DNA from: Chara braunii
Lineage: Eukaryota; Streptophyta; Charophyceae; Charales; Characeae
DNA length: 46,489 nucleotides
Assembly: GCA_003427395.1 (NCBI GenBank)
Contig: BFEA01000469.1
Coordinates: 846,757-893,245, forward strand
Direction: 5' to 3'
The stretch's first letter is position 1; every line of letters starts with the position of its first letter. This document shows, in pieces, positions 30,244-40,550 of this stretch. The translations under genes and the position numbers were made by a program. The notes under the pieces are model-generated. The model made no database searches and was not told where the DNA came from. It saw only the letters and a program-made list of their open reading frames with translations.

Positions 30244-30295
<52 letters not shown>
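30244..30295. repeat. (GA)n microsatellite in the 5' LTR
   Basis: Counterpart of 17803-17854, apparently the same length. Confidence 0.9.
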
Positions 30296-30299
<4 letters not shown>

Positions 30300-31822
30300 A
30301 ATAGAAGATGACAAGGTCCGAAAAGAGAAAAGTTCGGCGTCGCCGCCTTACACTCACGCCAAGGGTAACAATCCGCAACTAAGGCGCATTCGCCGTTAAT
30401 TCCACTATGGCCCTGGGCCATTTACTCACTCAACTCCAATCATCAACCCTCATATCTGCACCGATGATCCCGGGCGTCGCATGCTAACTCCCACCACTGC
30501 GATCGTCACCCCGCTGTCGTAAACTCGACACGATTCGCCCGGATCCCACAGTCCTTCGTGGCGATCAAGCGCGCAACTGGCCTGCCTATCGTCAGCCCGA
30601 CAGGACTTTCCGACTCACATCAATCCACTCTGCCTAGCCACTGCTTCCCGGAAGCTGGCTTAGGAATTGAGAACGTAAGAGAGATTTGTGGGCGCGCTTG
30701 CGGGTTTTATAGTTGGGAGAAAGGAGATAGAAGGGGGAGAGAACGACGGGAAGGCGGGGGTGTAGGAGGAGAAGGAGGAGAAGACTTTGAGAAGAGCGCT
30801 CCGAGAACGCCATGTTGATCCCTCGGAACTCAAGGTTCAACCAATCAGATTCGTCGCGCGATAGGTAGGTCCTATCGATCCACGCACCTGATTGGTGAGC
30901 GGGAGTTATCAGGGGATCGATTGGGCGTCATACGCCAGGCTCAGAGGGTGAGAAGAGAAAAGGTGCGAGAGGTGGCGCAAGACGGGTCCAAGATTCAGAT
31001 GGTCGAGAAAGGGAAATGGGCGGGTGAAAGCAAGGCGGGAGAGAGAGAAGGAGAAGGAAAAACAGTTACGGGGAGAGAGAAAAAGGAGGGAGAAGGGAAG
31101 GGAGGCGCGGGAGGGAGCAATGCGGGGGACAGAGAGGAAGAAGCTTTTGCATGCACGGCGCCGTCAACAAAAAAAAGAAAAGGGCACCGAAACAGTTACA
31201 ACTTGCTTCTATTCCAATTCAAAAATTGAAAGAGTTTTCCCCGACGCGCCCAAGAACATTTACACACCCAAAAAGGACACGTCGAAGTTCTGCTTATCCC
31301 GGAGTTCCCAACTACCGAGCCCAATTCCCAGCGCGCTTGTTAAGGCGCGCGCAATTTCCCAGGTATTTCCCGACTTTGCAAAAGGANAAAAAAAAAAAAA
31401 AACAGAACTCAGCAGTCGAAAAAGCTCTCTTTTTTTTTCTTTTTTTTAGGAAAATGCAGCACCCGAAAGCAAGAAATCAAAACGGGGTTTTTCCTGGGGT
31501 TGGTAGGATACAAGCAGAAGGAAGGGTACGAAAGATAGCACGGGTTCGTGAAGTGGTTCGTCACAAGGCATCCAGGACCTTCGAAAGTTGAGCAGTTTTA
31601 TGGAGTGCACCCGGAGAGTCTGGGCGGACAACAACGTGCTGGCCGTGTCGTGTAGCTCTCTCAAAGACTCGAAGAGCTGTCTGACATCTGAGAGGACTTC
31701 TTGAGTTTGACCTTCTAGAGTAAGTGGAGCGATGTTCTCTTTTTCAGTCATTTCTAGAGTCTGACTGCTCTAGACTCACTCTCGAAAATCTTCGAGAGTC
31801 TAGAGTAGTGGAGCGAGACCCA

Positions 31823-32384
31823 TAGTCTGCATTTGTGAACAGTGGAGATAGTATCACTGTGTGTGCAAATAAAACAAGGCCTTCCAAAGTGTGAAAAAGT
31901 CAGAGAAAAAGAAGCACATGCCATGCTTGCAAACATTCGTAATGGCGCATTCACCCACAACAGGACTTTCCCAACTGAATTTGGCGGCATTTGGATTCAG
32001 ATACCTCCATGAAATTGGCAGTGTGAATACGCCATGACACACATTTTGTGTGCCTAAGCAAAATGGTGGTCTTCTTTTTGTGTTTAGTGATATAAATGTG
32101 TTCTCTACTTGAAATGAAAGGACCGTTCCCGATTGGTTTCAAGTTGCTGTGCATGAAAGTGGGATCATTCCGGAACTGTCAAAACATCTAAGTAGGTGTG
32201 AGTCTCTATTCTTATAACCCACATAATGTTCGTTGAACTTCGTTCATAGTTCATAAAATAAAGTCGAATGGGCGGATCATAAGCATTCAAAAGAGCTTGA
32301 AGAATGTTTGCCATGATATAACTTAAATTTTAATGATGCTTAAGTTCTTTATGTGTGAAGTTGTGGACACATTGAACGAAAGCC
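31823..32384. other. Unannotated DNA
   Basis: Just outside the inverted repeat element. No gene or repeat recognised. Confidence 0.4.
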
Positions 32385-33002
32385 TTAGGTTGCTAATAAC
32401 GTAACGAGCAACAACTTAATGTCCAATGCATCTACACACCAAATCTGTACGTACGAGAAACTGTCAATATAAGTGCCATAACACGAGAAGATGTAAATGG
32501 TTAGATACCTCTGAGCCTTCGCTTGTTTCTCATCAAATCCCATAATGCAACAATTCATGAAGTATAAATTTACAGACCTTTGGCATAAACTCCGCGCCTT
32601 ATGTCGTTTCGGAATCGGATTCCCCCAAAAAACATTGTGCACAAACTTTGTCAAAGAGGCTTCGCGTTTCCACGGAAGCTCTTTGCTCCGCGTACACTGC
32701 ATCAGATTTCCGACCTGCCATCAAATCACTAGTTTCCTATCCTGCCATAGGTGGACCTTGAAAGGAAACCAAAGCCTTACCTTACTCGCTAAAGCCATAA
32801 ACGAAGGCAGTGCCACAAGAATGCCGGTAGATGATGATTTACACCAATCTATTTGTGCCCCTGTCTTCCATGCTTTTCCTTTTTTGTAAAGATAACACAC
32901 GTTGCCTAACTGGTGAAATCTACACATTGTGCGTCTAGTAATTCTTACTTGCTTCTGAATTCCGTCAGACTCTGCCCTTTCCACCTCTATTCTTTCATAC
33001 AT
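32385..33002 (-). pseudogene. Unrecognised broken ORF
   Basis: One minus-strand frame spans 33002-32385 (about 206 codons), interrupted once by a stop at 32721-32723. The product is Cys/Trp/Lys-rich (CRFHQLGNVCYLYKKGKAW before the stop, HNVFWGNPIPKRHKARSLC after it). It matches no family I can name. It could be a fragment of a transposase or a chance frame; the opposite strand also has a 114-aa ORF. Confidence 0.2.
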
Positions 33003-34584
33003 TTTTGGATTACATCCTATACCCCCTTGGCCCTGGAAGTTTTCTCATTTGAACTCAATGTTTGCAGCTTCAGCCTTTTCTCTTGTCTCCTTCTTGTCTG
33101 ACTTAGTTGGCCAGGACCCAAGGAACAGGACAAGAACCCTGACGCTTAAACCACCAGTACCTACCGCGTTGTTAGCGTTAACGTGGTGGATGAATGGGTG
33201 CTCCACGTGGGTCTGAATTCATTTGCATCAGAGGGGGCCTAAGACCCCCTGAGGTAAGCTCTTCGTTTTTTTCTTTCTTTTTTTCCCGTCATTTTGGACG
33301 CAGGCTTGGTTGATAGGTTGTTTGGCACACGCTCGAGGTTTGCATCCCCAAGCGTCCAGCAGTCCCTTGCTTCTTCCAAATTAATACCACCCAAAGTAGT
33401 ACAGCTGGGACTCTCGTTGTGGTGGTGGTGGTGCTGCAGGTGCTGCAGTCAAACTGCACCACTTTCCTTTGTATAGACAGTATATTAGGTACTCTCGAAT
33501 GTACTCTTTCGGGGGAAAGGTAGTAGTTTATAATATTGTGAGGGATATGGAAGGTGTTCTTTCGCTTCGACTTGTTTTGCATAATGCCTCTGTCAGAATG
33601 CACCTGGATGTTCAGACATCAAGGTGAACTGTCGGTCAGGCTCTGGATCTTTGGATTCTGTTCTAAGAGACATTTGTGCATGTGAAGCATGTAGACGCAT
33701 TTATAAAATGATCCCTTTTCCCAAAGGAGTGTTTGATGGGATGCCTCAGTAGGTTGGCTTATTTCTGCAAGTTATGTCAGAACTCACCTGGATATAAATC
33801 CAATCAAGTGCATGATCTGTGCAGAGAGATATTGTTATCCACGTGCTCTCTGACAGAGACATTTGCACCAATGACGGTGTGGTGTACTCACACTACATCC
33901 TCTGAGAGTCCCCCTTCCCCCCTCCCCCTTTTTCCGCAAGATGTTTTAGGGGTGGAGATGTCACAGAAAACCAACACCTACTCCAACCCATCCTTTCCAC
34001 GCCACAACCGTAAGTAACCTCCCTAGCAGCGCAAGCAAGTACTACTTTGCAGGCACCTCCGTAGGCCCTTATTTTCAGGGAGCAATATCTCCGGGAAGCT
34101 GTACGCGGAAAAAGGTGGCAATTTCGCGTGAATTCTGTGGGAAAGAGAAGAAGCTGAGAATTGTCCGAGTCGAGTGTATCACTGTGCAGCTACCCAAAGG
34201 GCTGCAGTGGGTGAGCTGAGTGAAAACACAATCCCTGTCCAACATGCGGTGACATACCCGAAAATAACCTTTTTGGGTGAGAATGTCTCCCTTCTCTCCC
34301 CTTGCCTCAACCCAGATTGGAGGGAAACAAAAAATGCACCAGTGCAAGCATGCCCTGAGGGCCTGACCTGAAGTGGAGAACAGTGCTCAAGCCGAGGAGA
34401 ACAGTGCTCAAGCAGATCTAGAATCAGTCTGTAGTAGTCTCTCATGATAAAAGGGAGCTGATCCCACGCTTATGTAGTAGCTGCCAACACTGTCTGATAA
34501 CTGCATAGGTGAATGCAGTATGTATGCAGACAAATCGGATTCCTGAAATCAGTGACAGGTTCGGCAGAATTGTATCAGTCTAAA
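33003..34584. other. Unannotated DNA
   Basis: No recognised gene. A (GTG)n run lies at 33418-33432. A phrase TGCCTCTGT...TGCACCTGG occurs at about 33586 and again near 37237, suggesting a dispersed repeat. ORFs below 105 aa overlap in several frames. Confidence 0.4.
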
Positions 34585-34676
34585 GGGACGCTGGACCCGT
34601 TTTGCAGCAGGTGCAGCTCCCCACCAATAGAATTTTTTGGAGCCATCATATACTATTAAAAAAAAAAAAAAAAAAA
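34585..34676 (+). repeat. LINE/SINE 3' tail with poly(A) (copy 3)
   Basis: GACGCTGGACCCG, CAGCAGGTG and GCTCCCCACCAATAG, followed by an A-run at 34658-34676, in the same orientation as the copy at 13084. Confidence 0.65.
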
Positions 34677-34803
34677 CAATGATGAGAGCTGAGAAGAACA
34701 CAGGTCTCTTGTGATACATGTTTTCCATGACCTGAAAAGGAAAAACAATAGATGAAGAACCACTGAGCAGTGAGCACCAAGAACCAGTGATGGGACTGCC
34801 AAA

Positions 34804-34876
34804 TGACAGTGTGGCTGAATTGGACACACATGTGACTGTTAATCAACAGGTCATGAGTTCAAACTGTGACGGAATA
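34804..34876 (+). repeat. tRNA-Asn-like sequence (SINE head or tRNA pseudogene)
   Basis: Contains TGTGGCTGAATTGG (A-box-like), ATGTGACTGTTAATCAACAG (anticodon arm with GTT, as in tRNA-Asn) and CATGAGTTCAAACT (B-box-like). The acceptor and D stems are degraded, so it is not a functional tRNA. It is followed by A-rich DNA, as SINE heads often are. A diverged relative lies at 36445-36515. Confidence 0.45.
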
Positions 34877-35496
34877 AGACCGATACTTTAAAGGGAAAAA
34901 AAGAGGAAAGGATAGCCCTATCAAACAGGGAGAGAGGACAGTCTTGTCAAAAAGGAAAGGGAGAAGAAGAATGGTCATGGGCAGATAAGCCGGCCTCACA
35001 ATGACAGTACTAGGGGCTGGAGGAGGGGGATGTCAGAGTGGCTATGCCCTCTTTGTGTAGATATGAGGGGATAAAATCCGGCGTCAAAGTTCTTGTGACC
35101 TCAATTCTTTTCAAGTGCAAAGTGCAGTGAACTGTCAAGGAGAAGAATGTGGCGCATGCTTCCACTGGCCGGGACTAGGGTCAGTAGGCATTTCTGGCCG
35201 TCAATTCCACAGATCAACGCTTTGAAACACTTATTAATCTCTGCAGATGAAATCGTTCCACGGGCGACAAATGATTGGGACGGAGAGGTGAGGGAAGGAC
35301 CAGTTAAACAAGTTTGTCAGGGAGTTGTCATCAATGCCTGCCTGTTTACTCGTGACAGGTCACTGAGGCCAGGGTCATCCTGTTATTTTTGTGGCATTTT
35401 GTTTTCTGGCGATTCTCCATCTTGGGTCGTGCTTTGTCGGGGGCATTGGCTATGGGGTGAGGGATGGGAGGCTTGGGTGGCCGACGAAGTCGGTTT
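34877..35496. other. Unannotated DNA
   Basis: Purine-rich at first, then a 127-aa ORF (35147-35530) with no recognised domain that runs into the foldback element. Not annotated as a gene. Confidence 0.4.
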
Positions 35497-35950
35497 CTTG
35501 GAACTGCCATTTTGTCAAAATGGACATTAATTTTTTGATTTTTTGAACGAAATTGAAACCGAGCTTTTTGGCCGAAAACTCGGTCAAATTTGCTGCTCCT
35601 GAGGGTCCAGCGTTCTTAAAACGCTGTTCCCCCTGGATGTATATGGAGTTCGCTTGAGACCAGATACAAATTAATTTTTGCTGCTCCTGAGGGTCCGGCA
35701 TTCTTAAAACGCTGGTCCTCCAGGACCCTCTGGTCTGGACTTAGCTTGAGACCAGATACATCCAGGGGGACCTCCCCCTGGATGTATCTGGTCTCAAGCT
35801 AAGTCCATACACATCCAGGGGGTCCCGCGTTTTAAGTACGGCGGACCCTCAGGAGCAGCAAATTTGGACGAGTTTTCGGCCAAAAAACTCGGTTTCAATT
35901 TCGTTCGAAAAATAAAAAACTGTCCATTTTGACGAAACGGCAGTTTTGGG
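35497..35950. mobile_element. Foldback (long inverted repeat) element
   Basis: The outer arms 35500-35672 and 35770-35949 are inverted repeats sharing GCAAATTT, CTCGGTTTCAATTTCGTTC and TTTTCGGCC. At the centre, 35737-35806 is a perfect palindrome with 34-bp arms around CC (left arm starts GGACTTAGCTTGAGACC). A block TTTGCTGCTCCTGAGGGTCC...TTCTTAAAACGCTG is also duplicated directly (near 35588 and 35677). No coding capacity. Such elements are moved by transposases in trans or arise by palindromic rearrangement. Confidence 0.75.
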
Positions 35951-35982
35951 ATCCCTTCCCCCTCTCCTCCATTACTGCTTGG

Positions 35983-35987
<5 letters not shown>

Positions 35988-36045
<58 letters not shown>

Positions 36046-36056
36046 TTCTCTTTATT
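35988..36056 (-). other. Poly(A) tail and AATAAA signal of a retrocopy
   Basis: A run of ~55 T on the plus strand. Read on the minus strand, AATAAA (36056-36051) is followed 8 nt later by the A-run, as at the 3' end of a polyadenylated transcript. The DNA to its right (36057 onward) would be the reverse-transcribed RNA, but no coding frame is recognisable in it. Confidence 0.5.
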
Positions 36057-36333
36057 GCATACAATGAGGAACACACACAAAAAAACAGCCTTCTCTAATA
36101 ATCTGTGTGTCAAAACAGAAGGAAAGACAATGCCCTGAAAATTGAAAGCTAGGGGAAACATAGGTCCTATTACCCGCCCTGACTCTTCCAAAGGGAGAAG
36201 AAAGGCGACAAATCAATTTCTTTCGTTTCACACCTTTGTACCCCTCTCAGTTATTGACATTCCTTTTGTTGTTACATTTCACCAAGACAAGCTAACAGTT
36301 TGGGGTTGTGTTGGGTGCAAAGATCCACTTGCA

Positions 36334-36640
36334 GCAGGATAAGCCCTTACTCGAGCTGATCGATTGCCGACCGCACAGATGTGCCATGGCGATGGTTCAC
36401 AAGGAACCCGTTCAGATGTGAGCTTATCCTGCTAGGATTTCACGGGCCCTGTGGCTGAATGGCACGCAAATGTAACTATTAATAAACAGCTCATGAGATC
36501 AAATCCTACTCTTTCTTGCTGGTAGGTTTGATTGCAGACACATCGCAAATGATCGCATTGGCTGCAGGATAAGCTCACATGGGACCGTAGGATAACCTCA
36601 CTGTCCTCCCATGGGACCACAGGATAAGCTCACATTGAAT
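36334..36640. repeat. Interspersed AGGATAAGC(TCACAT) repeats
   Basis: GCAGCAGGATAAGCCC (36334), the inverted form GAGCTTATCCTGCTAGG (36420), TGCAGGATAAGCTCACATGG (36563) and CAGGATAAGCTCACATTG (36611) occur within 300 bp, with CCATGGGACC-type words between the last two. The tRNA-like sequence lies inside. Probably part of a composite repeat. Confidence 0.5.
36445..36515 (+). repeat. Diverged tRNA-Asn-like sequence
   Basis: Shares TGTGGCTGAATGG, ATGT-ACT-TTAAT-AACAG and CATGAG-TCAAA with the copy at 34804-34876. The anticodon position reads ATT here. It is a degraded family member, not a tRNA gene. Confidence 0.4.
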
Positions 36641-36676
36641 TGAGCCGCCAAGCAGGATTCTCTTTTTTTTGGGGGG

Positions 36677-36862
36677 GGGTAACTAGGGCACAGTCACAAT
36701 TTCAGTTTTAAATCCACTTCAAGCATCCCTTGAATACAACACATCCCCACCCAACCCTAAAGCTAGGTTGTATACATTCACTATTTTCCTAGCAACATTC
36801 CGGGGAAATGGTGACTTAAACACATTTTCAAACTGAAACCGTGACTGCGCCCTAGTTTCCCC
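36677..36862. mobile_element. MITE-like element with ~37-bp terminal inverted repeats
   Basis: The left end 36677-36713 (GGGGTAACTAGGGCACAGTC...) and right end 36824-36862 (...GACTGCGCCCTAGTTTCCCC) are imperfect inverted repeats. The element is 186 bp and has no coding capacity. The left edge merges with a G-run, so the exact end is uncertain. Confidence 0.55.
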
Positions 36863-36864
36863 TT

Positions 36865-37519
36865 TAGTGCCCAATAGCGCCCATTGCAAGGCTCATATTA
36901 TCCAATGAGTACACTCGACAGACATAAGCCTCTCCCCGTTACCGCTGGAAGAGTGGGCGAGACAGATTCGCTATTCCATCGTCACATAGAGGCATTGATT
37001 GCGTCCCCCAGGATTCTCAGCCGTGCAGATGGATAATCTTGACAGTGGACAATCAACTGGCTCTAGAGTGTGAGTCTACACTGCTGCAGAGGGGGCGGGG
37101 CCTCCTTTTGTAGGAAAAAAAGTGCAGCCTTCCTACCCCTGTTAGCTTTTACGCGTTTGGGATGGGCTTGCAAGAAAAAGGTAGAGAGGTGATACATGCT
37201 GAATTACCCGTGCATACTTGATCTTACGTGGTCTTATGCCTCTGTTGCAGTGCACCTGGGCGACTCCGCACTTGCCTGCAGATTCAAGTCATGCACACAG
37301 CTCATCCTGACAGAGGCAGAGGCAGGAGGAGCATTGGACCGAGCAATGCCAAGCATCCTACAGAAAAAAAGACTGTTACTTTCGCAGCTAGGTCAGCAGC
37401 GAAACCAACCCAGTCCTAGGCCCTCCCACACTGGAGCAAGGTAGCCGAGCCAGTAATCTGCGGTCAGGAATGGCAGGGGTTCAGGGAGGGAAGAGGGTGG
37501 GACAGGAGGAAAGATTGGG
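36865..37519. other. Unannotated DNA
   Basis: No gene recognised. Overlapping 60-80-aa frames at 37196-37444 have no family resemblance. Confidence 0.4.

Positions 37520-37560
<41 letters not shown>
37520..37560. repeat. (GT)n microsatellite
   Basis: GT run; a diffuse GT-rich tract follows at 37636-37700. Confidence 0.95.
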
Positions 37561-37700
37561 GTCATGCTGGCTACAGACAGACTCCAAAAAAGAAAAAAAG
37601 GCTGGGAAGAGGGTGGGAGATGGGGAAGGTTGGGTTATGTGTGTTTGTTTGTGTGTGTGTGTTTGTGTTTGCTTTCTGTTTTCGTGTGAGTGTGGGTGTG

Positions 37701-40440
37701 TGAGAGAGGGCTGGGTTTGAGGGGAGGGGGGCGCGCAACGTGGCGCTGGCGCCAAGTTTCATGAGCCCTTGAGGCCCGGGGCACGAATTTGCCATTCCTG
37801 CTGGCAAGAAGTGGGAATAGTGAGGGGGCTGAGGCAGCCAGCTGGCGGACCGGGTCCCCCGTGGACGGGAGAAAGTGGAGAGCCAGTGGCAGTGGCAGTA
37901 GCCGGGAGTGTCGCCGGGTCGGGATTCGGGAGGCGCCAAGGCAAAAAGATAGCGAGCGTGTGCTCACTGTGCTGTGTTGGGTGCGTTTTTTTTTTCGCAA
38001 GGCGCGGGGTCGGCCAAGCCGAAGCGCGACGTGATGAAGGCGTTGGGAGGGAGAAACTGAAAACCGCACGAAAAGTTGAAAACTCATTGGCGGGTGTGAA
38101 ACTGAAGTTGCGGTCGCCGGCGTTAGGTTCAGGTTCTACTCTCACTCGCCCCAACACCAACTCGCGCTCGAGCGGGCAACTACTGGGCATCCGAATCTGG
38201 CAGGCGCAGCAGGCACTATTCCGCCTAAAAACGCGCGTCAATCAATCAATCATGGAAAGCCGGCCAGACAGACCAATGTCCGAAGGACCGACAGCAGCAG
38301 AACATGCAATCAGGGCCTAGCTCGGGTGGTATACACCCACCCATGAAGTGTTGAAATGCAGACCGAGGTTCGAGTCCACACGACATCCGACGAACAGAGC
38401 AGCAGCAGAACATCCGATCCGAAGCTATTGCAGCTGCAGCAGCTGCGACTGTCACTGCTGCTGCTGCTGCTGCTGTCGCTGCCGTTCTTGCCGCGATTGA
38501 GACGCTGCCTTTGTGGCGGTCTGTCAGCGTCAGCGTCAGCGTCGCAATGACTACTGGTAGTAGTGGTGGGTGAGGGAGGGGCCCCCGTGGCCCGGTGGAT
38601 GGGCCGAGCCTGCGAGGGGGGGGGGAGGCGGGATGCACAAGGTTCACGGTGTGGAACGCACGCACTGGGTGCGGCATTTCGCGCACTTGAATACGTTCTA
38701 TTGACCGCAATTTGCTAAGCCGCCACATAGAAGGAACGAGAGCTTTAGAGGGATAGGGAGAAGAGCGAGGGGAGAGCAGAGAGGGGAGAGGAGAGAGGAG
38801 AGAGGGATGTGCGCATCCGACGGCGGGATAAGATTCGGGCGGGAGGGAGGGAGGAGGGAGGAGGAGGGAGGGAGAAAGAATTAACAGCAAAACAGAGCTC
38901 AGCTGCCGTTGTAGAGCCGACGCCGGCGGGGTAGCTCATGCCCCCACGCCCCCGCGCCCGCGGCCCCGTTCCCCCAGCTCGCCACCTGCCTTTCGCTTGC
39001 CCGCTCTCGCTCTGTTCTCTTTCTTCTTCTCCGCTTGTCTGTTTGTCTGACTGTCTTCTCTTCTCTCGCTCTCTTTCCCCGCTCGCTGGTGTTTATTGGC
39101 GCGGTCTGTTATGAAAAGTTATAAATTCCGAGAGTATCCGCATGTCAGGTTGAGCGCGATTTAATGATAAGGCTGCTGTTGGCGTTGAGAGGAAGGAATG
39201 TCGATTACCCTTCTTCTTCTGGCGCGTTTTTCTATGTATGTATTGGTTTGGTGTAATCGGAGCGGCTGCAGGTGACAACGGGCCTCCGCACACCACTCTC
39301 GAAATGTGAAAAAGACAAAAATGTGGCGGGCGCATCTGGCCATGTTCTAGGGGAAGTTCATTCTCATTTTGCACATTTCGGTAGTGCTGTGGCGATGGCC
39401 ACAATGCGGAACTGCGAGCTGCTCTGGGGGCCGGCCTGCCTGTGGTCTGTCTGAGGTGTGTGGTGGTCCGTGTGTGGGATCGACGGGTTGTCAGAGTCTC
39501 TGCTGTTTGTCGGTCGCTCGCGCGGTATCGTGCCCCACCACCCGCGACGGACCAGCGGGTGGGCGACCGACGCAGCGACCGACCAACGCACCGACCGACC
39601 AACCGCGCCTCGTCCACCGTCGCCCCCGCCCGGTCCTTTGCCCTCCTGCTCCCACGCCCGCCCGCCCGCCCGCCCGCCCGGTCCTTTCCGCTCGCTCGCC
39701 CGCCCGCCCGCCCGCCCGCCCGCCGGGACGCGCACCCTCGACCTCGTCGCTCTGGAGCTGATACCCCGTTTCAATGCCGCAGTAGCCTGTCTTCTTGCAG
39801 AGCTTCCGCCCCACTTCGCGGTTCTGCGCTGTCTTCATGGTTCGCGTGTTCCTCTCAGGATCGAGTGCGGAGAGGTAGATTGGGCGGGGGCTTTGTCACG
39901 TTTTGCGCGTGCGTGCCGGCTTGCTGCTTGCTTCTTCGCTCATTGTGCGCGCAGCTCCGCCTGTAGGACGAGAATTCAAGCTAGGGCCACATTTTGTCGT
40001 CGGAGTTCGGAGTGCCGGCCTTGCAGGAGGTGTTATGGCTCATATCATAGATAGTATGGGCTACTCATTGAGAATCGGGCTGCAACCTACCGGTAGTGCC
40101 GCTGTCGTTCTGTCTTCGGAAATCTGCAAGCTCGAGCCCTTCCGTGCTCTTGCTCCCGTCCGCCTGAGTCTGTCGTACCTACGCTAATGCTCACTCTGCC
40201 GGCGGGGGATAAAGCACTCGACCAATCAATCAACCAAGCAATCAATCAATCAAAGCATTCAGGCAGCTGCAGAAAGGATACGTAACGAAATTGATTGTTA
40301 TGCAGTTCAATCTAATCGCTGCTTCGAGCATTGCTTTGTGAGGGGAAGACGCCTGCCAGAAGGCCGGACGGAGGATCACCGACTGACATACGAGTAGTAC
40401 ATGCTCGGGGAGAAAGGCGGCGGGCGTGTGTTTGTGTGTA
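37701..40440. other. GC-rich, CpG-rich unannotated region
   Basis: Base composition shifts to GC-rich from here to about 44.4 kb. ORFs such as 37769-38320 (183 aa) and 39442-40054 (frames rich in Arg/Pro/Ala) have no recognised domain and arise easily in GC-rich DNA. A CTG/CAG run lies near 38455-38475. B-box-like GAGGTTCGAGTCC at 38367-38379, with an A-box-like TAGCTCGGGTGG at 38318-38329, hints at another tRNA-derived repeat. The region could be upstream or 5' UTR DNA of the gene at 42608. Confidence 0.4.
39576..39725. repeat. GACC and CCCG tetranucleotide repeats
   Basis: CGACCGACCAACGCACCGAC-type repeats (39566-39603), then CCCG runs (39657-39680 and 39701-39723). Confidence 0.8.
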
Positions 40441-40441
40441 A

Positions 40442-40487
<46 letters not shown>

Positions 40488-40488
40488 N

Positions 40489-40547
<59 letters not shown>
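40441..40547. repeat. (AC)n-(AG)n compound microsatellite
   Basis: AC run 40441-40487, single N at 40488, AG run 40489-40547. Confidence 0.95.

Positions 40548-40550
<3 letters not shown>

Larger units (their letters stand above)
16471..31565 (-). mobile_element. Ty3/gypsy-type LTR retrotransposon with PHD finger and 3' accessory ORFs (defective copy)
   Basis: Order on the minus strand: 5' LTR (27917-31565), initiator-Met PBS, gag, protease, RT, RNase H, PHD-type finger, integrase, ORF A, ORF B, ORF C/D, 3' LTR (16471-19372). Integrase after RNase H places it with Ty3/gypsy. The putative outer ends are TGTGACG...CGTCACA, a 7-bp inverted repeat obeying the TG...CA rule. The flanking 5-mers are AGGGA (left) and AGGCA (right), a target-site duplication with one mismatch. 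At ~15 kb it is large for the family, mainly because of its ~2.7-kb LTRs and the 2.3-kb accessory region. Several stops and frameshifts in gag-pol make it non-autonomous. No polypurine tract is obvious next to the 3' LTR. Confidence 0.85.
27917..31565 (-). repeat. 5' LTR (with an internal ~1.0-kb duplication)
   Basis: Matches the 3' LTR from ACCTCACG to GTTCGTCACA. At the single N (29174) the sequence jumps back. 28171-29173 and 29175-30170 both correspond to 3' LTR positions 16734-17733. The second copy, 29175-30413, is identical by eye to 16734-17972 (1239 bp); the first copy carries many substitutions. Without the duplication the LTR is ~2.65 kb. The last 10 bp expected before the PBS (GCACGTCACA on the minus strand) are missing. 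Confidence 0.8.
16212..31822. mobile_element. TIR DNA-transposon-like element, split by a nested LTR retrotransposon
   Basis: The first 24 bp (16212-16235, starting TGGGTCTCGCTCC) are a perfect inverted match to the last 24 bp (31799-31822). A second perfect 21-bp inverted pair lies subterminally (16259-16279 and 31714-31734, containing CGCTCCACTTACTCTAGA). A further related motif (CGCTCCACTACCTC) is at 16347. Terminal inverted repeats plus iterated subterminal motifs are the usual layout of hAT, CACTA or similar elements. With the retrotransposon removed only ~500 bp remain, so the host copy is a MITE-sized non-autonomous element. No transposase and no clear target-site duplication were seen. 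On the minus strand 31751-31566 reads as a short helical, coiled-coil-like peptide frame that runs into the LTR. Confidence 0.6.

Noticed and set aside
37769-38320. 183-aa ORF as a gene
   Set aside because: GC-rich chance frame; overlapping frames on both strands are equally open and no domain is visible.
38318-38379. A functional tRNA gene with A-box and B-box-like words
   Set aside because: The arms do not pair into a cloverleaf; at most a tRNA-derived repeat.
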